This document shows positions 34,571 through 46,040 of a DNA stretch of 64,000 nt, piece by piece; position 1 is the first letter of the stretch; the number at the start of each line of letters is the position of its first letter. A program made the position numbers and the translations under genes. The notes under the pieces were generated by a model that was not told the origin of the DNA, ran no database searches, and saw nothing but the letters and a program-made list of their open reading frames with translations. The DNA is from Erythroxylum novogranatense (taxonomy: Eukaryota; Streptophyta; Magnoliopsida; Malpighiales; Erythroxylaceae). The stretch spans positions 55,345,414 through 55,409,413 of the forward strand of contig CM057230.1 of NCBI GenBank assembly GCA_029891385.1, read 5' to 3'.

Positions 34571-36640
34571 AATTATGAACATTTCTTTTAGGTAATGACA
34601 TGAACATTTAATTGGAAAACAAAGCTAGACTATTACCCCATCTGGGTTTAAATAACCAAGAAAATAAATTTTTTTTTGGAGTCATGTGGCAATTAGGTTG
34701 GTTAATTATCTTAAAGAAACTGCATGGGTTCTCTTTATCATAGGAAGAGGAATAGTTTGTGTCTATATATAATTCCTATCGACGAAATGGTGCTGAAATG
34801 ATTATGATCGAATAATCTGGCCCCAAAAGGAAAAAGAAATGCCATCAGGTTTGAGGGAAGTGCAATTTTCACACAACAAACCAGAGCCATGAATTATGTA
34901 TTATTTGGTCATAAGTGGTGATGATTGCAATGTTTGATAGCATTTTTGAGAATTGGGAACAATGAGAAGGGCCACTGGTGTCCCCAGTTTCATATAGGAC
35001 AAGTCTATTCTTTGGACTTTTCCTCTCAAACATGCAGACCAACTTACAATCACTAAATCATCATGCTTGACTTGTTCATATTTCTAAGATTTCTTGCTCC
35101 TTCCATGTCTGGTTGTGAGATCACAAATGCTTATTTAAATAAAAGGTGAGCAGGAGCTGAGTGATTCTTAATTTCTCACTTGACCTTTCGTTGTTCTTTC
35201 GGAGCACTTACTAACCTTTCGTTTAAGTCCCAAGTTCAACAAATTTTTTACTTGTGCCTTTTTAGGCACTAGTCATTAGTCAATTAGCTGTATTTCCACG
35301 ACTTGCCTATAGTGTTCCAGTTTTTTAATAAGGTACTTATCATGATTGTCAAATTTCAAGCAATATTAACGCTAGGTAATTTTCCCACGTGAATTTGTTT
35401 GTGCAGAAATTCGATTTTTATATTATGCAGAATTTTGCTCGGGTTTGCCTCTCTTGATCACTAGACTTTATTATCATCTTACGAAACATGCCACTGAATA
35501 GTTAAAAACAAGATTATCGGAACTTTGTATCTGATATGTGAGAGCTTTCATGATATTCACATATTTTGATTAATTTGACACAGGTGCAGATAGACCCCGT
35601 TGGCCCAACAGTCTTGTAATACACAGATATATCAAAGAGATTGTCCCTAGGGGTTGACTGTTATTTTTCTTGGCAAAACTTGAAAGAGGATACGTTTAAG
35701 AAATTGTCCTCTCCTTTCTCTGGAATCATCAGAAATGAGGCACGAGATTGATAATTCATATTTTGGTGTCAAATGTGCTGACGTTTATGTAAGGTACCTA
35801 CCTGAAATGTACATCGCTACCTACAAAATTTCGTGGGTAGAGCAGCTTAGATACCAGAATGTTGGTCTTAAGGTGTGTGCATTCAAGTTTCTTGGTTCTA
35901 GTTATGGTGCATCTGAGAATTTCCTGGCAGAAGTGACAGGGGCACCGACCAAATAATATGCCATATTTGTTGTTCCCTTCAAATGCATACACATTTCTTT
36001 CCCTTTTCATAAATTCATTTCACGCACTACCACGATCAGTTAGAGAGGCAAATGCATGTACGGCTGTTCCGGTTACTCTCAGCCAGAAATTCATTCTAAA
36101 CCAATTACAGTACCATGTCCGCATGCTCATCTCCTCGTGTCACCAAGCGCATTTATGCTTTACTCTTCTATTACGGTATTGTATACAGTCAAAAGCGGTA
36201 ATGGCGTTCGGCTTCCCAAACTCATAAAACAACTCCTCACGTTACTATTTTTCTTATCTTCCCAGTACTACTTGTCAACTCGTAGGAGTTCCTCTTCTTC
36301 TTCTATTTTTGTTTTTGATGAATATATTTTTACGTAGTTAAGACTAAATCTTTTTATGTCAAGTTTAAAGAATCAAGAAGTATTGTTTTCTTTTGATAAA
36401 TATGAATTTTACATCGTCAAAGTAAAGTATTTCGAAAGATATGTCTAATTGTCCTCGAAAACCGATCTAAGCAAGAAGAAAATATAGACGGAGACTACTG
36501 ACCAATTTTTAATTCTTTTACATTGCACAAGTGGTCATGTCGTGGGATTCTGACCTTATATGTGCAATATTCTCATTAAAGAGGTAGGCCGGTTTGCTGC
36601 ACTTTCGCACTCGAGCTTGAGACGGGCTAATCCACTACTT
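34571..36640. other. spacer, no supported gene
   Basis: Small frames near 35735-35956 and 36056-36337 lack any recognisable domain, consistent start context or homologous partner in the window. No repeat structure or RNA gene could be recognised. Confidence 0.4.
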
Positions 36641-37129
36641 TAATTGTATGTTTGGATAAGTTTATATCAGTAAAGTTTTTATCAGTAGAGCTTTTCTTAG
36701 AAGAACTTTTAAAAAAAGTCAGTTGACTGTTTGGTTGTCAATTAAAAAATAACTTTTTAAAAAGAAACATCATAAAGAGATCGTTTTAAGAATATAAAAA
36801 TGAAAACACTTTTATTAATTTTAACTATATTTTATTTTATAATAAAATTATTTATGCTAAACAATATGCAAAGTACAATATATTATATTTACGGTTATCT
36901 AATTCTTAGATAACTATCTTGTAGAAAATAATTTAAATGTCTCATTTTCTTGTAGGAAATAAAATTAATATGAAAAATAAATATTAAAATATGTAAAAAG
37001 TTAAATAATATTATAATCCCAAATTAAATATTCAAGTTGATTAAATAGTTAAATACATAATAAACTATGCATTTTATCATAATACAAGAAGATTTACAAT
37101 ATGTTCCCTCGCATCATTCATCTCGTTAT

Positions 37130-37400
37130 TTTGTGGCTCGTCTAAATGATTTCCTTCAACGCCTTCATTTTATTAATTTCTTCATTTGTAGGAAGTAATT
37201 CATCATCTTCGCATATGGACAAAACTCTTAATCCTTTTGAGTATTTAATCTTATAAAATTGTGAATAGCCATTGAAGCAATTACAATTTTAACTTGTTTT
37301 GAAAAGGAAAACTTGGCATTTGATGTAAAAAATTTACCTATTTTTCAAACGCCAATGTTCTTTCGATCGCATAATCGTATAATCAAGCAATTAATGACCC
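37130..37400 (-). pseudogene. Harbinger-type transposase, C-terminal remnant
   Basis: In one minus frame the sequence reads YAIERTLAFEK followed by FLHQMPSFPFQNK. A one-base shift then gives KQVKIVIASMAIHNFIRL, ending near 37215. The order ERT, MPSFPF, KIVIAS(M)AIHNFIR is the signature of the C-terminal part of PIF/Harbinger (DDE_4) nucleases; the Glu of IERT is the third catalytic residue. A further stretch (EEINKMKALKEII) reaches about 37140. At least two frameshifts are present. The N-terminal part, and any Myb-like partner gene, were not found. Confidence 0.75.
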
Positions 37401-38191
37401 ACCAAAGAAAGATTAGAGGAAACTATATGTAGAAACTAATAGACATAGCACTTTAGTATTTACAACAACGATCCAAAAACAAGAGCATGGTGTGTAGGTC
37501 GACTATAATGTCCTTCCAAGTTTGATAGTTTGGTATAATTTCTCAAGAACTTTGCCCTCAATTCTTTTTATAATGTACAAGAAAAATAGGCAACAGATTA
37601 CCATCTTCGAGAACACAAGGCATGTCCCTATTGTTTCTTCAGTATTCTCCAATCGGTTGAATAGGAAGCATCACCAAGCACATTCAAGTGAATCAGAAAT
37701 CTATTGATTGCAATGCCCAACAACAAAGCATTATTGTGGCCTTTCTTCAAAGATATATAAACTAAAATTGAAAGTTTCAAAATCTCAAGACAAGATTTGA
37801 ATCTTGGTGCCAAAAGATTCATAGATAAAATATAAGCACAGAGAACATTCCATTAAAGGTCAAAATCATACAGACAATATATAGACAATTCAAAAGGAGG
37901 CACATCGCAAAATTCCAATTATTTGTTATGGGGCACTATAGAATCCACATATCTACACCAAAAATTCATAAACAAGCAAACTTTTAGATGATTCAACAAA
38001 GTGATTGTAATTATCACTGGTACTAAGAGTTAAAAGACGTAATTGGTAATCAAAGTCGAAGAACTTGACTCAACATGTTTAGGTGGGTAGATAAGTGACA
38101 AATCCAGTTGAAAGACTCGCAGAAGAAGCCGGCTCTTGCAGATACTGAATCGTGAAAACCATACACTCATGAATGACTAAGGACTAATACA
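37401..38191. other. Harbinger interior, left of the gypsy insert
   Basis: No recognisable coding sequence. Presumably decayed transposase sequence or non-coding interior. Ends at the gypsy target duplication GTAAA (38192-38196). Confidence 0.4.
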
Positions 38192-38196
38192 GTAAA

Positions 38197-41174
38197 TGTT
38201 GGACCCCGTCTCCGAAGCCCAACATTCGGACCCATCTAGCATAGAAGACCCACAACCGAACACATATGCTAATCACAAATATGGAAAAATTTTCACTTTA
38301 TAAAAATTCGGGGTTAGCTCTTGATAAAAATGATCCCTCGGATCTCACGATTCCAACGCAACTGGAATCGCTCAATTCGGGTTAGGAATGAAGATGTTAT
38401 GGTTAAAACACTATCTCGAAGAAAACAATCAAAACTGAGCACTACCGACTTCGGGTAAGCATTTGAAAATCTTAAAGGTTTAATCACTGATCGGTCTCTT
38501 CATAAAACTTGTAGGTTTATGCCTCTAGTTTAATTTAAAACAAGAATCGCTTTGATCGGAGCTCTATAGCTCAAGATATTTTAAAATTCTGAAGCATAGT
38601 CACCTTATCAACCGATCGCCATGCTTCGTTTCAAACCACCATTTTCAATTTGAAAGAAAATCTGATAAGTCCAGTGTAGAAAGGTAGAAAAATCTTTTAG
38701 AAATCCAATGCTTCGAGAATGAGGTCGATCGGAGGTCTGTGCAAAAAGTTATGGCCAAAAGAAGGAAGAGGGTCGTAGACACAAAAGAGACGATAAAATG
38801 AGACGAAGATGACGTCATCCTCAAGCAAAAATCAGACGGAGATGAACAGTAACATCGTCTGATTTTTGCTACAGTAACATCGTCTGGTTTTTGCTACAGT
38901 GCATCGCCTGGTTTTTGCTACAAAGGCATCGTCTGGTTTTTGCTACGGTTGCATCGTCGGTTTTTGCTACAAAGCATCGTCGGTTTTTTGCTACAAGGCA
39001 TCGTCTGTTTTTGCTCTGATGCATCTCCACTTGCAAAGGTCATAACTTTCCATTCGAACTCCAAATTTAACAAAATTGGTGTCTATTTCATAGAGGAAAG
39101 AAAGATCTACATTTTCATGATGATCACTGACCCAAATTTCAACTCTATAAGGGTCAAAATGGTCACAAAGGTTCTGTCTAAAATCATCATTTGACAGCAC
39201 CTACATTTAATTCTAACCACTCACACCTACCATTTTAATCCCTCATAAATAGCTTATAAACATTTTAGAAGAACCCTACAGCTCGCCTATCACTCTCAAG
39301 GAGTCATAAAGCTCCCATACAATCCTCTAACAACACAGAAATATCAGAAAATGCAACATACCTAGAATTTACAAAACTTTTACAACTCCTAACCTTGGAA
39401 ATTTTCCAGCAAGCTCTTTCAAGGCAAAAACCCAGCAGACACCCAACAGAAATTTCCAAACTTAAAAGAATGGTACACATGCTTCACACATAGGTCACAA
39501 ATCAACAAAAACATATAATGAAGAGAGTACTAGAGCTCTCATTCTCTTTTCCAATCATAAGAAAGATTCATGCATAGCTTTGGTTACATATTGGCATATT
39601 CATCAAAATCAAGTACAAAACACAAAAGATGAGATGCTCAATGATCAATATGCTTACAAAGCTATTCCAAAAGCTAGTTATTAACTTAATACAAAAGTTC
39701 CTAAGTTCTTGGAGTGATGTCGATGCCTTGCAAGGTTCAACTCTCAACTTGAATTTTCACCTGAGGAGGGAGAATGGGGTGAGCTAACACGGCTCAGTGG
39801 CTAACAAATTTATAGCCATCACATAATGAGCCACACACACACAATTAATAATCCCAAAGCATTAGCAATTTACATAATAGGTTGAAAACTCAACTTTATC
39901 ACCTAACTCACAATTTACTCAACTCATCACACAAGGCATAACATAGAATCATCTTGCAACTAACACCCATCTTATGCATCATAAACACTTATAAATGATG
40001 AAATGCACACAATTGGCTCGAGAGTTCCATAGACACGACGGAAACCGAAGTTTACCGTAATCACGACGAGTCCATTTTTTTTTTTGGGATCTCGTAAGCC
40101 TAAAGCAGGCAGCCGGGAGAAGGCTAATGGGGGTCAACGTGCACGTGATTTCACAAAGGGGTTCTCTCTCTCGCCCAAACACAATCAATATGCTCACATA
40201 TCAAAACACAAGATTCACATTTTACGCTTATCGCACTCTTTCAAAGCATCAAAGTTCCATTCTTTCCTCTCAAAACACAAAATTTCATTTTCAATATGCA
40301 CATAGTATAACAAGATAGCATACATAGGGCTTTGCCCATTACACAATAACTATAAAGATGTTACCCACCTATCGTCGGAAATCCGGATTCACGATTGCTC
40401 TTCCTCTCTCTCTTGAGTGAGGTTTCTTTGGTTCCCTTCAATAAAACACATTTCGAAACTCATTGGAAAAGTCGAAACATTCAAGAATCGATAAATCGAT
40501 AACGAAGTCTTAAACCTAACCTACCCATAGCCCATTTAAGCTAAAACAACCAACTCTAGCTTCGGAATCACAAAACCACTCATCTCTTCTTTCTTTCTTC
40601 ATTCCTACACAAACCCTAACCTTCATTTCATCCATTTCTTGAATCTAACTCAAAGGAAGATAGATACTTACCTTAAGCTCTTGATTTCTCTTCTTTTTCT
40701 CCTTCTTTATTCTTCTCCACAAGCCTCCCACGATTTTCTCTCTTCCTTTCTTCCTTGGCTAGCTCACGTTTTCCTTCTCTCTCCTCTCCTTTGGATTCTA
40801 CGACACTCTCTCTTCTCCTCCTCTTCCTTTAACTCTTCTTTAATTCCTTTAATTCATCCTACACCAAAACTACATAGTTTTGGCTTTCCCTTACATAAAG
40901 GCTTTGGGCCTCCACCTCCCAAGGCCTACTTCCACCAAACCCACTTATTATTAATCCTCCTTCTACTTAATCCATTTACCTAAGCCCATACTTTCCAATA
41001 TTAAGCCCAAGCTTTCATTTAATTTCTAACTTCTAATTTCCAAGCCCAACATAAAATATTTACATAAACACATAATTAAATCAATTAAGACAAAATAAAA
41101 TAATTAACGAATAAATCCATAAATAAATAATTAATTAATTCAAATAAAATAAAATAAAAATTTCGGGCCCAACA
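38197..41174 (-). repeat. 3' LTR of the gypsy element (2978 bp, full length)
   Basis: Plus-strand ends TGTTGGACCCC and GGGCCCAACA. It borders the polypurine tract at 41175. It contains the tandem array 38846-39020, the conserved GTGAGCTAACACGGCTCAGTG block near 39798 and the AAGTTTACCG/GGCAGCCGGGAGAAGG blocks near 40050-40130 that also occur at 59320-59390. Confidence 0.92.
38846..39020 (-). repeat. tandem repeat in the gypsy 3' LTR
   Basis: About seven imperfect units of 22-27 bp based on CATCGTCTGGTTTTTGCTAC. The array is within the 1446 bp missing from the other LTR. Confidence 0.88.
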
Positions 41175-42341
41175 ATTCTCCCCTCCTAATAGAATTTCGT
41201 CCTCGAAATTCTTACCTGAGTCCATGAAGAGGTAGGGATACTTCTCCTCATGGCTTCCAAGGGTTCCCAGTAGCCTCCTCGGTGAATGGTTCCTCCACAA
41301 GACCTTAACCAGCTTCACAATCTTATTCCTTAGCATTTTTTCCTTTGAATCTAAGATCTCCATTGGTTGCTCCTCATAACTCAAATCCTCTCTCAACTGA
41401 ACTTCTGAAGGTTGAACTATATGCGAAGGATCCGACCTATATCTCCTCAGCATCGACACATGGAATACATTATGAATCTTAGACAACTCCGATGGCAAAT
41501 CTAACTTATAAGCCAAAGGCCCAATCCTCTCAATGATCTCGTATGGGCCTATATACCTCGGGCTAAGCTTACCTTTCTTACCAAACCTCAAAACGCCTTT
41601 CCATGAAGAAGCTCTAAGAAACACCTTCTCACCCACTTCAAATTCCATCTCTTTCCTATGGGCATCCGAATAGCTCTTCATCCGATCTTGAGCTGCCTTA
41701 AGCCTCTGTTTCACTAGCTTTATCTTATCAACTGTGACCTGCACTAACTCAGGCCCCACAAACTTCCTTTCACCTTCCTTATCCCAACATATAGGAGTTT
41801 TACATCTCCTACCATACAAGGCTTCATAAGCGCCATCTGAATTCCGAGTGATAGGAATTGTTGTGGCGAATTCAATCAAAGGTAGGTGATCATCCCACGA
41901 ACCTTTGAAATCCAAAGCACAAGCCCTCAGCATTGCCTCCAAAGTCCGAATGGTCCTCTCTGACTTTCCATCAGTCTGCGGATGGAAAGTTGTACTAAAA
42001 TGCAATCGAGTCCCCAAAGCCTCCTGCAAACTCTCCCAAAATCTGGAGGTAAACCTAGGATCCCTATCAGACACTATCGAACTCGGAATCCCATGAAGTC
42101 TGATCACCTCATCCACATACTTCTTAGCCAAAATATTCAAAGAATCTTTAATCGGCAAGAAGTGAGCTGACTTAGTCAACCTATCCACAATCACCCATAT
42201 AGCGTCATGCTTCCTGCTAGATCTCGACAATCCCATCGAAAAATCCATAGTTATCTTTTCCCATTTCCACTCCGAATAGGCAAGGATTAAGCTTGCTCGA
42301 AGGTGCTTGGTGTTCACTTTAACTGGCGGCACACCAAACAT
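41085..42341 (-). pseudogene. gypsy integrase core and chromodomain remnant
   Basis: A 418-codon open stretch. All three core acidic residues are visible: Asp in ITMDFSMGL, Asp in VSDRDPRF, Glu in GKSERTIRTLE. The GKLSPRYIGPYEII and HNVFHVSMLRRY motifs of the gypsy integrase tail follow. The chromodomain starts normally (VLWRNHS), but a base lost near 41275 changes the EEATWE part to an unrelated run, and the frame then reads on across the polypurine tract into the LTR. The N-terminal zinc region is missing from this frame (see 42342-42995). Integration activity is not expected. Confidence 0.9.
41175..41187 (-). promoter_or_regulatory. polypurine tract
   Basis: The minus strand reads AGGAGGGGAGAAT directly before the 3' LTR, the priming site for second-strand synthesis. 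Confidence 0.9.
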
Positions 42342-42995
42342 CTTTTAGCATACTCGCTACATCTTTCCTCATTCCTTTCCACCGTAAATGCTCTTTCAAA
42401 TTCGATATATCTTAGAACTCCCGGATGCATCAGATAAGGAGCATTATCGCCTCATCAAGAATTTCATCCTCAACTCTAACTTGCCTTAACACACAATCTA
42501 CTACCCACAACCATCAATCCATCTTCCTTTACCTCTACATTAGACGGCTTTCCATTCTTTATCTCTTCCTAAGCTTACTCAAGTACTCATCCCGATCCCG
42601 AAATTCCTTGATCTTCTCCTTCAAAGACCGGCCTCACCTCAAACTTGCCAAAATACACTCAGCCCATCTTGCCTCAACATCACATCAAGTCCGCTAAATC
42701 CTTCAAAGAAGGAAGGTACACTGTCTCCACATGTGCCATGGTGGACTTTCTACTCAATGCATCACCTACAACATTAGCTTTCCCGGATGGTAGTCTATCA
42801 CCAAGTCATAATCTTTTAGCAACTCTAACCATCGCCTCGCCTCAAATTCAGCTCTTTTGGGTCAACAAGTATTTAAGGCTCTTATAATCAGAATATCCTA
42901 ATGGTAACTCCATACGATAATGTCTCCAAATCTTCAATGCAAAGATTATAGCAACCAACCCAAGTCATGGATCGGATAGTTCATCTCATAAGGCT
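42342..42995 (-). pseudogene. gypsy RNase H end and integrase zinc region, frame destroyed
   Basis: No open stretch of useful length. Translation in mixed frames gives scattered traces of the RNase H C-terminus and the integrase N-terminus between the flanking recognisable domains. Several indels must lie here; this is the most damaged part of the element. Confidence 0.6.
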
Positions 42996-43283
42996 TCAAC
43001 CGCCAGAGGCATAAGCAATCACTTTCTCTCCTTGCATCAATACACACCCTAAACCCTTCCTGGAGGCATCACTATACACAATGTACCCATCATTACCAGA
43101 AGGCAATGTCAGAATCGGTGCGGTGGTAAGCCGCTTCTTCAACTCCTCGAAACTACCCTGGCACTCCTCAGTCCATTCAAATTTTTGATTCTTCCTTGTC
43201 AACTTGGAAAGTGGAGCAATTATCAAGGAAAAGCCCTCCACAAACCCCCAGTAATATCCAAATAATCCCAAGAAACTTCTCAC
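42996..43283 (-). pseudogene. gypsy RNase H N-terminal part
   Basis: The 95-codon stretch has RSFLGLFGYYWGFVEGFS (RT thumb-connection), the FEWTEECQGSFEELKKRL motif, and the RNase H start IVYSDASRKGLGCVLMQ with its first acidic residue. It overlaps the end of the RT frame by four bases, showing a frameshift at about 43283. Confidence 0.88.
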
Positions 43284-44122
43284 TTCAGCTTACATTCTTT
43301 GGCGCTCCCATTTAACCACACTTCTATCTTTTGCGGATCCACATGCACTCCTTGCTCAGAGATCACATGCCCCAAAAATACCACTTCCCTTAGCCAAAAT
43401 TCGCATTTATCGAATTTGGCATACAGCTCATTCTTCCTCAATGTCTCCAAGGCAACCATCAAATGATCCTCATGCTCCTCATCACTCTTAGAATAGACCA
43501 ATATATCATCAATGAAGACGATGATAAATTGATCTAAGAAGGACCTGAAGACTCTATTCATCAAATCCATAAAGACTGCAGGAGCATTCGTTAACCCGAA
43601 AGGCATAACCAAAAACTCAAAGTGGTCATACCTCGTCCTAAAAGCAGTCTTTGACACATCGGTCTCCTTAATCCTCAACTGATGATAACCCGACCTCAAG
43701 TCTATCTTGGAAAAGACTCTCGCCCCTTGCAACTGATCAAACAAATCATCTATGCGCGGGAGCGGATATCTGTTCTTAACAGTGGCATGATTCAACTTCC
43801 TATAATCCACACACATCCGCAACGACCCATCTTTCTTCTTCACAAAAAGAACCGGAGCTCCCCAAGACGAAGAACTCGGTCTAACATAACCCTTCTCTAA
43901 AAGATCCTCCAACTGCTCCTTAAGCTCCTTCAATTTCGCCGAAGCCATCCGATAAGGCGGAATTGAGATCGGCGCAGTGCTTGAATGAAGCTCAATGGGA
44001 AACTCAATTTCCCTAGGAGGAGGTAGTCCTGCAATTCCTCGGAAAGATATCCGGAATTCCCGACTCACCGGAATGTCTTCCAACCTCCCTCTATCTGCCT
44101 CCATATCTAGCACATAAGCCAA
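43280..44122 (-). pseudogene. gypsy reverse transcriptase
   Basis: A 280-codon stretch with the full set of RT blocks: [70 protein letters not shown], and the active box FIDDILVYS (FIDD at 43505-43516). The active site is intact and the fold appears complete. It is cut off only by frameshifts on both sides. Confidence 0.92.
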
Positions 44123-44458
44123 AAGGCCTCACACCCTTGCTCATCATTCTCTCGCCATCATAAATGAAATAACCCGAGGTGGACTGACTTTTCTATCTCC
44201 CATGATTATCACTTTCTTGCTATCCTCTAGCTCAAACTCCACTCGCCTTCTCATTTACAATCTAAAGTAACATGATACCTCTCTAATGTGTCCATACCTA
44301 GGATCACATCCAATCCTCCCATCTTCAAAGGCATCGATCCACCACCAATTTTCCTCCACTAATCTTTATCTCACAATCTCTATATACTTGATCGATAATA
44401 ATATATTGGCCGATTGAGTACTCACCATCGTGGAGTATCCAATGGGCTCAAACTCCTC
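44123..44458 (-). pseudogene. gypsy protease-RT linker, frameshifted
   Basis: Coding trace in changing frames between the protease active site (near 44490) and the RT. No single open frame survives. No other feature seen. Confidence 0.6.
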
Positions 44459-45160
44459 CTAGAAATAGTCCCACCAAGACACAAAGGAATGGGTAGAACC
44501 TGAGTCAATCATAGCAAGCACATAATCATCAAACAGTTTAACCATACCCGCTACAACTTCTGGCGCGGTCTCTGCCTCCTCTCGAGTCATGGCAAACACT
44601 CTGGCTGGAACTTGCCCTCTGGATCTGTCTGGAGGATAAGCTCTCTTAGGACCTCTAGAGCTACCCACTTCTATCACCGCTTTCTGAGCCACTGCCTCTG
44701 TCCTTCTAGAGGGCTGCATCTGAGATCCCTCTCTCCTGTCCGGCTTGGGACAAAACTTAGCGATATGCCCCTTCTGGCCATAATTGAAGCATGCTCCTGT
44801 CAACCTGCGACATTCTCCTCTATGGAGATATCCACAGTGTTCACACTTAGGAAGGGGTGGTCTCTCCCCATCTCCTCTTCTACCGCCGCCCACCGTTGAG
44901 ACTTGGTGGGAAACGAAAGAAGTCCTCATCGGTCTAGGCCGGCTCCCACCGGTACTCCTCTCCTCAGACTGTACAGGAAAGGCTCTAGCACTTCTCTCAG
45001 GCATAGAAGTACCACCTCCCCTCCTGAACTGCTCTCTTCCCTTCCTCTTCCTGTTAATTGCACTCTTGATGTTCTCGAGGTTCTCAACCCTCAGCGCTGC
45101 TTCAACCAACTGCTGCAAGTCACGAGTTCTGATTATCACCTTCTCTCGATAGCAGTGCAA
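44459..45160 (-). pseudogene. gypsy Gag C-terminus, zinc knuckle and protease site
   Basis: The 233-codon stretch has an arginine-rich region, then CEHCGYLHRGEC and the knuckle CFNYGQKGHIAKFC. The second knuckle cysteine is Tyr (codon 44780-44782), where CFNC is usual, so the CCHC site is broken. The protease active site LAMIDSGSTHSFVS is near the end with the DSG triad intact. It is frameshifted at both ends relative to its neighbours. Confidence 0.88.
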
Positions 45161-45850
45161 ACCCGACTCAAATCGACGGACTTAGCAGCCTCACTCAGCC
45201 TCATCTCTGCGGCATATCTAGCTAATGTGTGAACCGACGCCAGATTCATCGACCGTCATCTCCTCTGGGTAAGGCTTAGGAACTCCCTCTGCTTCTGCTA
45301 AATGTACACTTCAGACAGATACTTCTTTCTGAAGATAGTCAGGAAGTCTCCCCATGTCAATCCCATCGGTCTCAATCGACTCCGCACGCCTCTCCCACCA
45401 GTAAAGCATCACCAAAGCGGTGGCAAGATAGACTACCCTCTCATCATCCTCGCACTCCATCTGATCCAGCACTCTCTCAGTCTTCCTCAACCAGGTCTCA
45501 GCTTCCTCGGGATCCGTGGTCCCGTGGAAGTCCACCGCTCCGTACTTCCTTAGCTTATCAAACTGTCTTCCCCTCTTAGCTGGGGCCGAACCAGAAGCCT
45601 GTGGCATTTGCCCCATAGCCTGAACAAAAGCTTGGGTAAATGCCTGGAACAGCCTGGGGTCTAACGTAGGCACTTGCTCAGATATACTAGGTGACTGCTG
45701 AGTCTGTGAACGAAGAGGCTCACTACCCTGCCTTAGAGGGGCCTCTGCCACTCCTGGGGCTACAGACTCATCCGTGCTCTCCTCTCTCGGCGGAGAGTCA
45801 GGTGCAATTGAACCTTGCAAAACTCCTCGTGTCCTTCGATGAGGTGGCAT
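45161..45850 (-). pseudogene. gypsy Gag N-terminal part
   Basis: The start Met at 45848-45850 (MPPHRRTRGVLQG) is 174 bases inside the primer site. The Gag motif FHGTTDPEEAETWLRKTERV, then ALVMLYWWERRAES, is typical of chromovirus capsid. One base is lost after this, and the expected WGDF...FRKKYLSEVY block continues in another frame from about 45350 to 45300. Confidence 0.88.
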
Positions 45851-46023
45851 CGTACTCCTTCAATGAAAATACTAGTGATTAGCTACAATTCGTTTTTAAG
45901 CTTAGTTCCTATATGTATGCATGATATGCATGTCACGTAATGCAAACAATCAATTCATAAAATAAACATTTAATCACATACAATGTTCCCTACTATACAT
46001 TTTAAGCCTAGGAGTAAGCCTAA

Positions 46024-46035
46024 GCTCTGATACCA
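46024..46035 (-). promoter_or_regulatory. primer-binding site (initiator Met-tRNA type)
   Basis: The minus strand reads TGGTATCAGAGC. It is intact and five bases inside the LTR edge at 46041. Confidence 0.92.
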
Positions 46036-46040
46036 AACAA

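Noticed and set aside
35735..35956. 73-codon plus-strand frame
   Set aside because: No family resemblance; length is compatible with chance.
37790..37820. Possible tRNA 3' arm (TTTGAATCTTGG)
   Set aside because: No matching acceptor stem or D and anticodon arms could be folded around it.
40639..40983. Frame starting MNLTQRKIDTYLKLL, repeated at 47042-47302
   Set aside because: It appears twice only because both sites are LTRs of one gypsy element; low-complexity Ser/Leu/Pro text, no domain.
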